In this document: positions 29,800-38,864 of the stretch, piece after piece
How positions within the stretch are numbered: position 1 is the stretch's first letter
Layout of the letters: each line of letters starts with the position of its first letter
NCBI RefSeq assembly: GCF_008757455.1
Contig: NZ_VCMV01000014.1
Coordinates: 1-64,000, forward strand
DNA length: 64,000 nucleotides
Direction of reading: 5' to 3'
Source of the DNA: Microvirga brassicacearum
GTDB taxonomy: Bacteria; Pseudomonadota; Alphaproteobacteria; Rhizobiales; Beijerinckiaceae
The notes under the pieces: generated by a model
What the model saw: only the letters and a program-made list of their open reading frames with translations
Database searches by the model: none
What the model was told of the DNA's origin: nothing
Position numbers and translations under genes: made by a program

Positions 29800-32700
29800 A
29801 TGGCGATCGAAAACAAGAAGATGAAAGACCCGGCCGAGGCAGCTTTGTCAGCTGTCGAACAGGCGCTGAACCTCGACGAGGTCATCAGCCTGCATCCGTC
29901 CGAACGGTCCGATGGCAGCCGGGTCGATGATCCGAAGCTGCCAGACATCGACGACCATGACTTTACCAAGGGCGCCTTTGCCGACATCGAGGCGAACGCG
30001 CCGCGTGAGCGCTACAGCCCGCGGGATCTCGACGACAGCCAGCGCTCAAGCTTCATCGCGCCGGACCGCGCCGCAGTCGCCAATGACGACCGGCAGAATG
30101 TCGGGACCATGCTGCAGGCCTTGCAGGTTCGCCCGTCGGGCCGCGCCTACAATGTGGCGACACTTCTGTCTCTGCTGTGGATCGCGGGCGGCGCCTTCTC
30201 GCTCTATTCGCAGGGGATCACGACGCCCGAACAGCTTCTCGCGGCCTATACCCCGGCCCAGCTCTCGGTTGCGGCACTCGTGCTGATTTCCCCCATCATC
30301 CTGTTCTTCATCGCCGCGATGCTCACCGTGCGTTCGCGCGAAATGAAGCAGGTTGCCCGCGCCGTCGGCGAAGTCGCCATGCGGCTTGCCCAGCCGGAGA
30401 ATTTTTCCACCGACGCGGTGCTGTCCGTCTCGCAGGCGGTTCGCCGCGAAATCGCCGCCGTCGGCGACGGCGTGGAGCGGGCACTGGCCCGTGCCGGCGA
30501 ACTGGAAACGCTCGTCCGCAGTGAAATCTCGACCCTCGAGCGAGCCTATTCGGACAATGAAATCCGCATTCGCTCGTTGATCGACGAATTGGTCACCCAG
30601 CGCGAGTCGGTCGTGACCAACGCCGAGCGCGTGCGGTCCGCGATCACCGGTTCGCATCAGCACATGACGCAGGATCTCGACGAGGCCGCCGAGCGCGTCG
30701 TCTCCGCGATCAATGGCGCGGGCGAACGGGTGACCGGATCGCTGGAACAGCGCGGCGAACAGATCACCCAGGCCCTTGGCCGCGCCGGCGAACGGGTCGT
30801 CGAAGAAATGGCGAGCCGCGGCGTCGAACTGGTCGACCGGCTGTCGGGCGCCAGCGACGAGATCAAGGTCGGCATCTCGAATGTCGGCACCAACATCACG
30901 GCCGCGCTCGAAGACAAGGCACAGGATATTACCGGCGCGTTCGAGCGCACTGGCGACCTCCTCACCCGCCATCTCCAGGATGGTGCCGGACAGGTCACGC
31001 GCACGCTCGCCGAAACCGGCCGCGGCGTGATCGACGCGCTCGCCCAGCAAGGCACGGATGTGCGCGAGGCGTTCGAGCAGACCGCGAAATCGCTGGAAGA
31101 CAGCTTTGCCCAGCGGGGTACGCAGATCACCGAGCAATTGTCGGCAACCAGCACCCAGATCACCGACGATTTCTCTGCCCGCGCCATCGACATGCGCGAG
31201 CAGCTCGTGACGACCGGCGCCTCCATCGTTCAGGACATCGCCTCCAACGGCGGCAGCCTGCGCGAGGCCTTCGCGACCACCGCGACCACGCTGCTCGAAG
31301 AGATGACGACACGCAGTGAGGCCTTGCGCGAACAACTGGCCTCGACCGGCGTCGAAGTGGTGGACGAAATCGTGGTGCGCGGCGGCGAGTTCCGGGAAAA
31401 GCTTGCGACCACCGCAATGGAAGTCACCAGCGAGATCGCCGCACGCGGCGCGGAAGTCCGCGAGCATCTCGAAGGCGCGGTGCGGCTTGCAGATGAATCC
31501 ATCGGCACCCGTGTCGAGGATCTCGCCGTACGCCTCGAATCCGCCAGCCTGCGCGTCAGCGAAACGGTCGGCGTTCAGGGCCAGGCCCTCGAAGGCAGCC
31601 TCACGGCGATGGGCGAGCGCATCACCTCGCTCATGGGCGTTAAGGTCGACGAGTTCCAGGCCGCCTATGAAACGCGCGGCGAGCAGTTCTCCGCCGCCCT
31701 CACCCGGCAGGCCGACGACGCGCAGACCCGCCTTGCCGGGACCGGCAAGGACATTGTTCTCGCAATCGCCACCCAAGGCGCGCGGGTCAACGAAGCACTC
31801 AACCGGACCGCCGACACGTTGTCGACGACGGTCGATACCCGCACCCGCGAGATGGAAGAGACGCTCGGCTCCCGCCTCGCCGCATTCGAGGACGTCATGG
31901 GCCGCGGCGGCGAAGTCGCCGAACGCATCTCGCGCGATGTGGGCAGCCTCACCGACACGATCAGCGGACGCTTCGAGGAGATGGACCGCCTCATCACCGT
32001 GCAGGGCCGCACGATGGCAGAATCGTTCTCGGAACGGGCTCGCGAAGCGACCGGGGCCATCGAGGTGCAGCTCACCGCGCTCGAGGAACATGCCACGCGC
32101 CGCACCTCCGAAATCACCGGCAATTTCGACGCCATCGTCGAACGTGTGGACAATGCGCTCAGCACGCGCTCGACGGCGCTCAACGAGACGCTGGTCGTGC
32201 GGACCGGCGAACTGGCGCGCGTCATGGCCGAAGGCGGCCGCGACATGGCAAGCACGCTCCAGAGCCGTGTCGACGAGATCGGCGAAGCCATGACGGCCAG
32301 GAGCGTCGCCATCACGGATTCGCTCGCCGCTCGCGCCGATCAGATCAGCGCGACGCTCGGGGCACGTGCGTCGGAAATCAACGCCACCCTCGGCAACCGC
32401 GCCGAGGAAATCGCCAGCACGCTCGACCAGCGCGTCTCGATGTTCGAGCATCGCGTGGTCAATCGTCTCGACGGGGTGGTGGAGGCCATCGACGAGAAGG
32501 GCCAAGCCGTTCTCGGCTCCCTCGGCGGGCGCATCGGCGAGATCCGCGGCATCTTCGACACGCAGGGCCTGTCGCTGGTGTCGAGCCTCGGCGAACGCAG
32601 CGAGTCGATCGGACGCGAAGTTGCGGCCATTACCGACGCCGTCATCGAGGGCCTGCAGGATCGCAGCAATTCCGTGCTGTCCTCGCTGCAGGAACGGGCA

Positions 32701-34395
32701 TCGGAAGTCACCTCGTCCTACATGCAATCCACCGAAGCGATGCGCGCTGCCATCGACGAAGGCTCGTCCCGTGCGGTCGAAACCCTCATCGGCACCAACG
32801 AAAAGCTTCGCGACGAATTGTCGGAAGTTCTCGGACGTCTGCAGGACGCCAACCGCCTGCTGCAGCAGGTCTCGGCCAGCGCCAGCGGCAATCTCGGCGC
32901 CATCGAGGACGGACTCAGCAGCCGCGTGCAGCAGATCGAAGGTCTTCTCTCCGAAGTTGCGTCGCAAACCGGCCGCGCTTCCGAACAGGTCGCCGATCAG
33001 GTCGAGGCGCTGCGCTCCGTGTCCTCCGGCGCGATCCAGCAGGCAACCGAACTGGCACACGCACTCGAAGAGCGGGGCCGCTCGCTCACCGAAGGTGTCG
33101 GCACGCAGTTGCAGACACTGACGGAAGCCGCCTCCTCGCTCGAACAGGCGGAAAGCCGCATGAGCTCGGCCCTGGCCGGTCGCGAACAATCCCTCAACGA
33201 GCTCCTGGGCCGCATCAGCACACGGTCGGAAAATCTCGAGGCGGTCACCCGGTCGTTCACCGCATTGGTGGAGGGCTCGCTGCAGAACGCGGAATCCAAA
33301 GCCCGTCAGATCGGGTCCATTCTGGCCAATTCGGCAGAGGCGACCACCCATGCGATCGGCGAACAGTTCGAGCGCATCCGCAGCTCGACCGGCGCGGAAG
33401 GCGAACGCACCGCATCCGCGCTCCGCAGCGCCTATGAGCAGGCCGCAGCCGAAATGGCCGAAGCACTCAACAGCGCCACGGCGAAATTCCGCGACACCAT
33501 GAACGAGATGCGCGGCATGACCGGGCAAATCCAGCGTGAGCTGGAAAACACGCGCGCCGAACTCCATCGCGGCGTCGTCGAGTTGCCGCAGGAGACGCAG
33601 GAGACGACAGCCAACATGCGCCGTGTCGTCGCCGACCAGATCAAGGCGCTGAACGAGCTTTCGGCGCTGGTGTCGCGCTCCAACCGCGTCGTCGACGCGG
33701 CTCCCGCGGTCCAGCCGCGCCGGGTCAACGAGGCGGCCTCGATCGCCGCTGTCGCGGCGGTGGTGGAACAGCGCCCGGTTCCCGCGGTCGCGGCGGCTCC
33801 GATCCCCATGAACGCCCCGGCTGCGACTTTCGCCCGTCATGTGGAGCCGAAAGCGGCGCCCGTGCAAACCCCTGCACCAGCGCCGGCTCCCGCACCGATG
33901 CGTCAGGCGCCGCCCGTGGCGGAGCGCCCTGCCCCGCGCCGCGAGGATCCGGCCAACCGCAGCGGATGGCTCTCGGGCCTGCTCGACCGGGCCTCGCGCG
34001 ACGAGGAAGAGCATGGACGCGCTGGCGGTCGGCCCGATCGCTCGCGGGTCAACAGCCTCGAATCCCTCGATTCCATCTCGGTTGATATTGCGCGGATGAT
34101 CGACCACGACGCGGCCGTCGAATTGTGGGATCGCTACAAGCGCGGCGAGAGCAAGGTGTTTACGCGCCGGCTCTATACGCTCCAAGGGCAGCAGACCTTC
34201 GACGAGATCCGCCGCAAATACGGGCGCGATCCTGAATTCAAGGCGACCGTTGATCGCTACGTGGAAGAGTTCGAGCGGCTTCTCGCCGAAGTCTCCCGCG
34301 ATGATCGCGACTCGATGCTGACCAAGACCTACCTGACGTCGGAAACCGGCAAGGTCTACACCATGCTGGCCCATGCGAGTGGCAGGCTGGACTGA
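29800..34395 (+). CDS. Giant hendecad-repeat membrane protein, GPR/RgsE-like growth-pole protein
   Basis: The product is 1531 residues. The first 110 residues are acidic and soluble, followed by two membrane helices (about 119-138 and 155-176). From about 308 an almost uninterrupted array of 11-residue repeats ([AG]-x-x-[IVL]-x3-[LFIM]-x3) runs for more than 500 residues, then other helical segments to about 1270. A proline-alanine linker (about 1320-1400) leads to a conserved C-terminal domain (1417-1531) with VDIARMIDHDAAVELWDRYK and YLTSETGKVYTMLAHA. Layout and repeat type match the growth pole ring protein GPR of Agrobacterium and RgsE of Sinorhizobium (apolipoprotein-like domain), which organise polar growth; both are longer. 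The ATG at 29800 has GAGGA seven bases upstream. It may instead be a relative with another role. Confidence 0.78.
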   Translation: MAIENKKMKDPAEAALSAVEQALNLDEVISLHPSERSDGSRVDDPKLPDIDDHDFTKGAFADIEANAPRERYSPRDLDDSQRSSFIAPDRAAVANDDRQNVGTMLQALQVRPSGRAYNVATLLSLLWIAGGAFSLYSQGITTPEQLLAAYTPAQLSVAALVLISPIILFFIAAMLTVRSREMKQVARAVGEVAMRLAQPENFSTDAVLSVSQAVRREIAAVGDGVERALARAGELETLVRSEISTLERAYSDNEIRIRSLIDELVTQRESVVTNAERVRSAITGSHQHMTQDLDEAAERVVSAINGAGERVTGSLEQRGEQITQALGRAGERVVEEMASRGVELVDRLSGASDEIKVGISNVGTNITAALEDKAQDITGAFERTGDLLTRHLQDGAGQVTRTLAETGRGVIDALAQQGTDVREAFEQTAKSLEDSFAQRGTQITEQLSATSTQITDDFSARAIDMREQLVTTGASIVQDIASNGGSLREAFATTATTLLEEMTTRSEALREQLASTGVEVVDEIVVRGGEFREKLATTAMEVTSEIAARGAEVREHLEGAVRLADESIGTRVEDLAVRLESASLRVSETVGVQGQALEGSLTAMGERITSLMGVKVDEFQAAYETRGEQFSAALTRQADDAQTRLAGTGKDIVLAIATQGARVNEALNRTADTLSTTVDTRTREMEETLGSRLAAFEDVMGRGGEVAERISRDVGSLTDTISGRFEEMDRLITVQGRTMAESFSERAREATGAIEVQLTALEEHATRRTSEITGNFDAIVERVDNALSTRSTALNETLVVRTGELARVMAEGGRDMASTLQSRVDEIGEAMTARSVAITDSLAARADQISATLGARASEINATLGNRAEEIASTLDQRVSMFEHRVVNRLDGVVEAIDEKGQAVLGSLGGRIGEIRGIFDTQGLSLVSSLGERSESIGREVAAITDAVIEGLQDRSNSVLSSLQERASEVTSSYMQSTEAMRAAIDEGSSRAVETLIGTNEKLRDELSEVLGRLQDANRLLQQVSASASGNLGAIEDGLSSRVQQIEGLLSEVASQTGRASEQVADQVEALRSVSSGAIQQATELAHALEERGRSLTEGVGTQLQTLTEAASSLEQAESRMSSALAGREQSLNELLGRISTRSENLEAVTRSFTALVEGSLQNAESKARQIGSILANSAEATTHAIGEQFERIRSSTGAEGERTASALRSAYEQAAAEMAEALNSATAKFRDTMNEMRGMTGQIQRELENTRAELHRGVVELPQETQETTANMRRVVADQIKALNELSALVSRSNRVVDAAPAVQPRRVNEAASIAAVAAVVEQRPVPAVAAAPIPMNAPAATFARHVEPKAAPVQTPAPAPAPAPMRQAPPVAERPAPRREDPANRSGWLSGLLDRASRDEEEHGRAGGRPDRSRVNSLESLDSISVDIARMIDHDAAVELWDRYKRGESKVFTRRLYTLQGQQTFDEIRRKYGRDPEFKATVDRYVEEFERLLAEVSRDDRDSMLTKTYLTSETGKVYTMLAHASGRLD

Positions 34396-34417
34396 TCACG
34401 CGCCGAAAGCGGAAACG

Positions 34418-34447
34418 AAAACGCGGCCCATCGAGGCCGCGTTTTTT
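34418..34447 (+). terminator. Rho-independent terminator after the giant gene
   Basis: AAAACGCGGCC and GGCCGCGTTTT pair perfectly around a CATCGA loop and are followed by a T-run. The A-rich left flank also lets it act on the minus strand, where the MCE lipoprotein gene ends about 90 bases away. Confidence 0.92.
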
Positions 34448-34539
34448 GTTCGCTGGATAATCCGGGGCGTTGGTGGGCGATTTTCCGCTGGCTCATGCAC
34501 CAGGGGATCGCAATCGAAGGCGACTGAGACGCTGCGCTG

Positions 34540-35205
34540 TCAGCTTGGCGCTGCGCCGCTCGCCTCGCTCGCGGTCTCGCGACGCGGCAGGCGATTGCCG
34601 CTGACCCAGCGCACGATGTCGAGCATGACCACCGAGAGAGCCTCGTCGAGGGCGCGGGCGGCATTGGCGGCGTCGATCGCCGCTGCCGGCACACGGGCGC
34701 GGAAGATGCGCGCGTTGACGATGCGGCCGGTGCCGTCATTGACGATCTTCACCGACATTTCCACGAACGCCTCATTGGCCGGTGTGGCGATTTCGAAGCT
34801 TCGGAGCTCGGAGATCAACTGCACGTCGGCCACCGCCCCGCTGCTCGGGCGCGAGACGCCGCGAAGCTGGGACGCGTTCTCGAAGGTGTTGATGAGGCGG
34901 GTCTGGATCAGGCGCGGAAGATTGTCGGACCATTGCCCGCCGCCGAGAAAGCTGATGGCGCCGGTCTGATCCTTGACGATGAGCTGCTGCGTCGAGAGCA
35001 CCTGCAGCGCCGAAGGCTCGTTGACCGAAATCTGCAGGCCCGAGGCCCCGCCGATCCGCGATGTGGGCGCCGACAGGTCGTAGGTGGTCGGGGCCGGGCC
35101 CGAGGAACAACCGGCCGACAGTGCACCCAGGAGCAGCACGCAGGATACGCGACCGAGCGATCCGACTCGATTGAAGTTGAAGGAAAGCACTGATGACCCA
35201 CACAT
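34540..35205 (-). CDS. ABC-type transport auxiliary lipoprotein (MCE system, PqiC/DUF330 type)
   Basis: A 221-residue outer-membrane or periplasmic lipoprotein. The signal peptide ends at the lipobox LSAGC near residue 33. The mature part has the LptE/PqiC-like fold with YDLSAPTSRI, LSTQQLIVKD and the helix TRLINTFENASQLRGV. It likely receives or docks phospholipid from the MCE protein MlaD encoded upstream. It shares the strand and order of mlaE-mlaF-mlaD but is separated from mlaD by 272 bases, so it may have its own promoter. The start could be a few codons later. Confidence 0.85.
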   Translation of the reverse strand: MCGSSVLSFNFNRVGSLGRVSCVLLLGALSAGCSSGPAPTTYDLSAPTSRIGGASGLQISVNEPSALQVLSTQQLIVKDQTGAISFLGGGQWSDNLPRLIQTRLINTFENASQLRGVSRPSSGAVADVQLISELRSFEIATPANEAFVEMSVKIVNDGTGRIVNARIFRARVPAAAIDAANAARALDEALSVVMLDIVRWVSGNRLPRRETASEASGAAPS

Positions 35206-35477
35206 TGTTCGAGCTTAAGGCGCTCTCCCGCCAGACCGAAATGCCTCTGAAAGGAATCCACTCCCGACCATTAACTTGAGCATACGCCGGAAAGTTCAGT
35301 CAATGTCCAGCGGGAAGCTCCGGAACGTGACGCCGAAACGCCGGGAGCGGCTTTCGGGTCACATCATGCTCCGGATGACGAGAGCCTGATCCGGCGAAGT
35401 GGATACCGGTTCGCCGAAAGATCATGCGCCAAAACAGAGAGATAGAGGCGGATCAGATTCGAAGAAACGATCCGGCT

Positions 35478-36806
35478 CTAGCGACGCCCGTTGTATTCGG
35501 GAAGGGCCGGCTTGCCGCCGAAGATGAATTGCTGCGGGTTGCGCTCGATGCTCCGGACGGCGCGGCTGATGTCGTTGAGCGCCTTGCGGCCCTCGACGGC
35601 CAGCGCCTCATATTCCCGCAGGCCCGAATCCGTGAACTTGCCGACGCCGGTGAGGATGCCGGTGGTGCGCTGGTTCAGATTGTCGGCGAGGATCCGGACG
35701 GAGTCGGCCGCCGCCTTGATCTGCTCGAAGGCACTCTGCCCTTCCTCGCCCGAGGCCGAGCCGAGGAACGTTTTGGCCGCCTCGAGTACGGAATCGATCT
35801 TGTCGGCCGATTTGTTGAGCTTCTCGGTGATCGAGCGCGCCTCGACGATCGCCTTGTCGACGTCAGGCGTGCGCTCGCGTAGGGTCTGGCTGAACACGTC
35901 GGCATTATCGACGACGCGGCCGACCTTGGCCGGGTCGATGGCTTTGGTCAGGGTGCTGAGTTCCGTGAGTGCGGAGTCAAGCTTTGGAGCCGAATCGTTC
36001 AAGCGCCCCACCAGGGTGGCGGCGTCGGCCAGCGCCTTGCTGATGTCGGCGCGGCTGTCGCTGAGGCTGGTGGTGAAATTGTCCACATTCTCGACGATGC
36101 GCGCGACGCGATCGCGATCAACCGACCGGACCACCTCGTCGAGATCGGCCGCGAGCGTTTCGAGCTTCTCGGCCAGCGGCCCGACCTTTTCCGCCGCTTG
36201 GCCGATCTGAGCAAGGAAACTGTCGATGCCGTCGGCGTTCTCGCCCAAGGCCTGCGAGAACTTCTCGACGTTCTGGACGGTGCGGTTGATCGAGGCCTCG
36301 TTGTCGGTGATGACACGGCTGACCCGCTCCATCACGTCGTCGGCCCGGCGCGCGATGTTGCGGGCGGATTCGATGAGATCCTGGAAATCGGACCGGTCGG
36401 CGAAAATGGTCGGCAGAGGCTGGCCGGGACCAGCGACCAACGGCGGAGCGCCAGGCTCACCACCCGTCAGCGCGATCGCCGCCACGCCGGTCAGACCCTG
36501 ATATTCGAGGCGCGCGCGGGTGTCGGCGCGAATGGGCGTGGTGCCTTCGACCTGAATGATGGCAACGACGCGACGCGGGTCCTCGGGCAGAAGGCTGATT
36601 TCGGTGACCTCGCCGACCCGCAGGCCGTTGAAGGAGGCGATCGACCCCTTCGAGAGGCCCGAGACTGAACCGGCAAACACCACGCGAACGGATTGCCGGG
36701 CCTGGCCACGGTCGCCACCGGAGAACCAGTAGACGAAGCCGAAACCGGCCGCGATCACCGCGAGGGTGAACAATCCGATCAGGGCGTAATTCGCACGCGT
36801 TTCCAT
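35478..36806 (-). CDS. mlaD: MlaD-family MCE protein
   Basis: A 442-residue periplasmic protein anchored by an N-terminal helix (about 7-28). The MCE domain spans about 35-120, with SVRVVFAGSVSGLSKGSIAS and the pattern VNGLRVGEVTEI. The rest is a long helical part with repeated heptads (LDEVVRSVDRDRVARI ...), much longer than E. coli MlaD, as in other rhizobial proteins. It forms a hexameric ring or tube that carries lipid from the MlaE-MlaF transporter. The start METRANYALIG is chosen over an ATG 23 codons upstream, since homology and the membrane anchor begin there. It lies eight bases after mlaF. Confidence 0.92.
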   Translation of the reverse strand: METRANYALIGLFTLAVIAAGFGFVYWFSGGDRGQARQSVRVVFAGSVSGLSKGSIASFNGLRVGEVTEISLLPEDPRRVVAIIQVEGTTPIRADTRARLEYQGLTGVAAIALTGGEPGAPPLVAGPGQPLPTIFADRSDFQDLIESARNIARRADDVMERVSRVITDNEASINRTVQNVEKFSQALGENADGIDSFLAQIGQAAEKVGPLAEKLETLAADLDEVVRSVDRDRVARIVENVDNFTTSLSDSRADISKALADAATLVGRLNDSAPKLDSALTELSTLTKAIDPAKVGRVVDNADVFSQTLRERTPDVDKAIVEARSITEKLNKSADKIDSVLEAAKTFLGSASGEEGQSAFEQIKAAADSVRILADNLNQRTTGILTGVGKFTDSGLREYEALAVEGRKALNDISRAVRSIERNPQQFIFGGKPALPEYNGRR

Positions 36807-36814
36807 CGTTGACC

Positions 36815-37615
36815 TTAAGCCCCGGTCGCCATGACGGCGCGGGCTCTCTTCCCATGAAAATAGGCGCGGAGCCAAGGATGATCCGATGCAAGCATCGTCT
36901 CGATGGTGCCCTCCGCCAGTATCTTGCCGTCGCCCAGGGCGGCGATCCGATCGCAGACCGTATGAAGACTATCCAGGTCATGCGTTACCATGAATACCGT
37001 CAGGCCTAAAGTCCGCTGTAACGTCGCAATCAGCTCGTCGAACTCGCCGGCGCCGATGGGATCGAGGCCGGAGGTCGGCTCGTCGAGGAACAGGATATCG
37101 GGATCGAGCGACAACGCCCGGGCCAGTGCCGCGCGCTTGATCATGCCGCCCGAGAGCTCGGATGGAAGCTTGTCGGCGGCATCGGGATTGAGGCCGACCA
37201 TTTCGATCTTGAGCATGGCCAGTTCGTCGAGCAGGCGATCCGACAGGTCGAGAAACTCGCGCATCGGCACCTGGACGTTCTGCTTCACGGTCAGTGCGGA
37301 GAACAGGGCTCCCTGCTGGAACAGCACGCCCCAGCGGCGCTCCAGCAGCCGCCGTTCCGAGGGTGACAGGCTGTCGAGGTTCTGGCCCAGCACCTCGATG
37401 GTGCCGGCGCGCTTGGGGACCAATCCGAGAATGGCGCGGGTCAGGACCGACTTGCCTTGCCCGGAAGCGCCCACGAAACCCAGAATCTCGCCGCGATAGA
37501 CGTCGAGGTCGAGCCCCTTCAGGATGGTCTTCTCCCCGAAGCCGACCTCGATGTCGCGCACGCGAATGACGATTTCGCGCTCGTCGTCGGGAACGGAATG
37601 GCGCCTGTCGAGCAT
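36815..37615 (-). CDS. mlaF: MlaF-family ABC transporter ATPase
   Basis: A 266-residue nucleotide-binding subunit. It contains Walker A GASGQGKSV, signature LSGGMIKRAALARAL (the GGM variant typical of MlaF), Walker B ILFLDEPTSGLDPIGAGEF and the H-loop VTHDLDSL. The substrate is phospholipid. The ATG gives MLDRRHSVPDDE; an upstream in-frame ATG adds 15 unrelated residues that overlap mlaE. It is four bases after mlaE and eight bases before mlaD, so the three form one operon. Energy from ATP drives lipid transfer between inner and outer membranes; direction is debated for the E. coli system. Confidence 0.95.
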   Translation of the reverse strand: MLDRRHSVPDDEREIVIRVRDIEVGFGEKTILKGLDLDVYRGEILGFVGASGQGKSVLTRAILGLVPKRAGTIEVLGQNLDSLSPSERRLLERRWGVLFQQGALFSALTVKQNVQVPMREFLDLSDRLLDELAMLKIEMVGLNPDAADKLPSELSGGMIKRAALARALSLDPDILFLDEPTSGLDPIGAGEFDELIATLQRTLGLTVFMVTHDLDSLHTVCDRIAALGDGKILAEGTIETMLASDHPWLRAYFHGKRARAVMATGA

Positions 37616-37619
37616 CGTT

Positions 37620-38771
37620 TCAGAACCTGATCGCTGCGAAGAACATGGCGAAAAGCCCATCGATCACGATCACCATGAAGATGGCCTTCACCACGGACGA
37701 GGTGACATGCCGGCCCAGCGATTCCGCCGAACCTTCGACCGCCATGCCCTCGAGGGTGGCGATAATGCCGATGACCAAGGCCATGAACGGCGCCTTGATG
37801 ATCCCGACGAGGAAGGTGTGATAATCGACGGCCGCTTTCAGCCGCGAGAGAAAGACGTCCGGGCTCACGTCGCCGTAAAGCCACGCCGTGATGCCGCCGC
37901 CAAGCAGCGCCGCGATGGAGGAAATGAAGGTCAGGAGCGGCAGCCCGATCAGCAGCGCGAAGATGCGCGGCACGATCAGGACCTCGATCGGGTCCAGACC
38001 CATGACTCGCAATGCATCGATCTCCTCCCGCATCTTCATGGAGCCGATCTCGGCGGTGAAGGCGGAACCGGAGCGGCCCGCCACCATGATCGAGGTGAGC
38101 AGCACCGCCAGCTCGCGCAGGATCAGAATGCCGATCAGGTCGACCACGAAAGGGGTCGCGCCGAAGCGCACAAGCTGGAAGATGCCCTGCTGCGCGATGA
38201 TGCAGCCGACCAGGAAAGAGATCAGGACGATGATCGGAACGCCCTTGTAGGCGATCTGCTCGAGCTGGTTGACGACGGCGGCGCCGCGAAACCGGCTCGG
38301 ATTGAGGATGATGCGGATAATCGCCGCAATGAGCTCGCCCAGAAACGCGACACCGCTGACAAGATCATGGCCCGCGTCGTGGACGGTGCGTCCCACATCG
38401 ACCAGGAAATCGACGAAACGCGAGTGCTTGACCGGTTTGGTCTCCTGAAACCCGCGATAGGCCACCTCGTCGAGGAGGATCTGCTGTTCGGGGTCCGCAT
38501 TGGCAAAATCCGCCGAAAGGTCGCGCTTTCCGAGATCGTGACGGGTGCGGTCGAGGACCCACGCGCCCAGGGTATCGAGCCTGTGGACGCCGGCGAGATC
38601 GATGATGATGTGATGCGTGTCCGTCTCGGCGGTGATTTCGTCCGCAATGCGCTCGACCGCGGCCGCGTACTCGGCCGTCCAGTACCCGGCGAGCTTCGCC
38701 GTGACCCGGTCGCCCGTCCGTTCGATTTCGACCTCCGGCTCTTGAGCCAATGCGCTCTGCGGCACGATCAT
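37620..38771 (-). CDS. mlaE: MlaE-family ABC permease with N-terminal STAS-like domain
   Basis: A 383-residue permease. The first 110 residues form a STAS-like domain (EIERTGDRVTAKLAGYWTA, HHIIIDLAGVHRLDTLGAWVL). The MlaE permease follows, with about five helices and the conserved TSIMVAGRSGSAFTAEIGSM and MRVMGLDPIEVLIVPR-like segments. A STAS fusion is common in alphaproteobacterial MlaE proteins. The ATG at 38771 immediately follows GGAAGG, an unusually close ribosome site, so initiation may be weak. The reading frame stays open far upstream, but that part is antisense to the epimerase gene and not coding. It heads the mla operon. Confidence 0.93.
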   Translation of the reverse strand: MIVPQSALAQEPEVEIERTGDRVTAKLAGYWTAEYAAAVERIADEITAETDTHHIIIDLAGVHRLDTLGAWVLDRTRHDLGKRDLSADFANADPEQQILLDEVAYRGFQETKPVKHSRFVDFLVDVGRTVHDAGHDLVSGVAFLGELIAAIIRIILNPSRFRGAAVVNQLEQIAYKGVPIIVLISFLVGCIIAQQGIFQLVRFGATPFVVDLIGILILRELAVLLTSIMVAGRSGSAFTAEIGSMKMREEIDALRVMGLDPIEVLIVPRIFALLIGLPLLTFISSIAALLGGGITAWLYGDVSPDVFLSRLKAAVDYHTFLVGIIKAPFMALVIGIIATLEGMAVEGSAESLGRHVTSSVVKAIFMVIVIDGLFAMFFAAIRF

Positions 38772-38864
38772 CCTTCCGGCGTTGACGACGCCATCGATTC
38801 CGCTTGGTGATAGCGTGTTGCTACGCCACAAGTCGAGCCGAGTTTCAGCAACAGGGACGAGAGA

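Noticed and set aside
30046..34374. Minus-strand open frame of 1442 codons over the giant gene
   Set aside because: Antisense of the hendecad repeats; its periodicity is inherited from the real gene, and it has no ribosome site.
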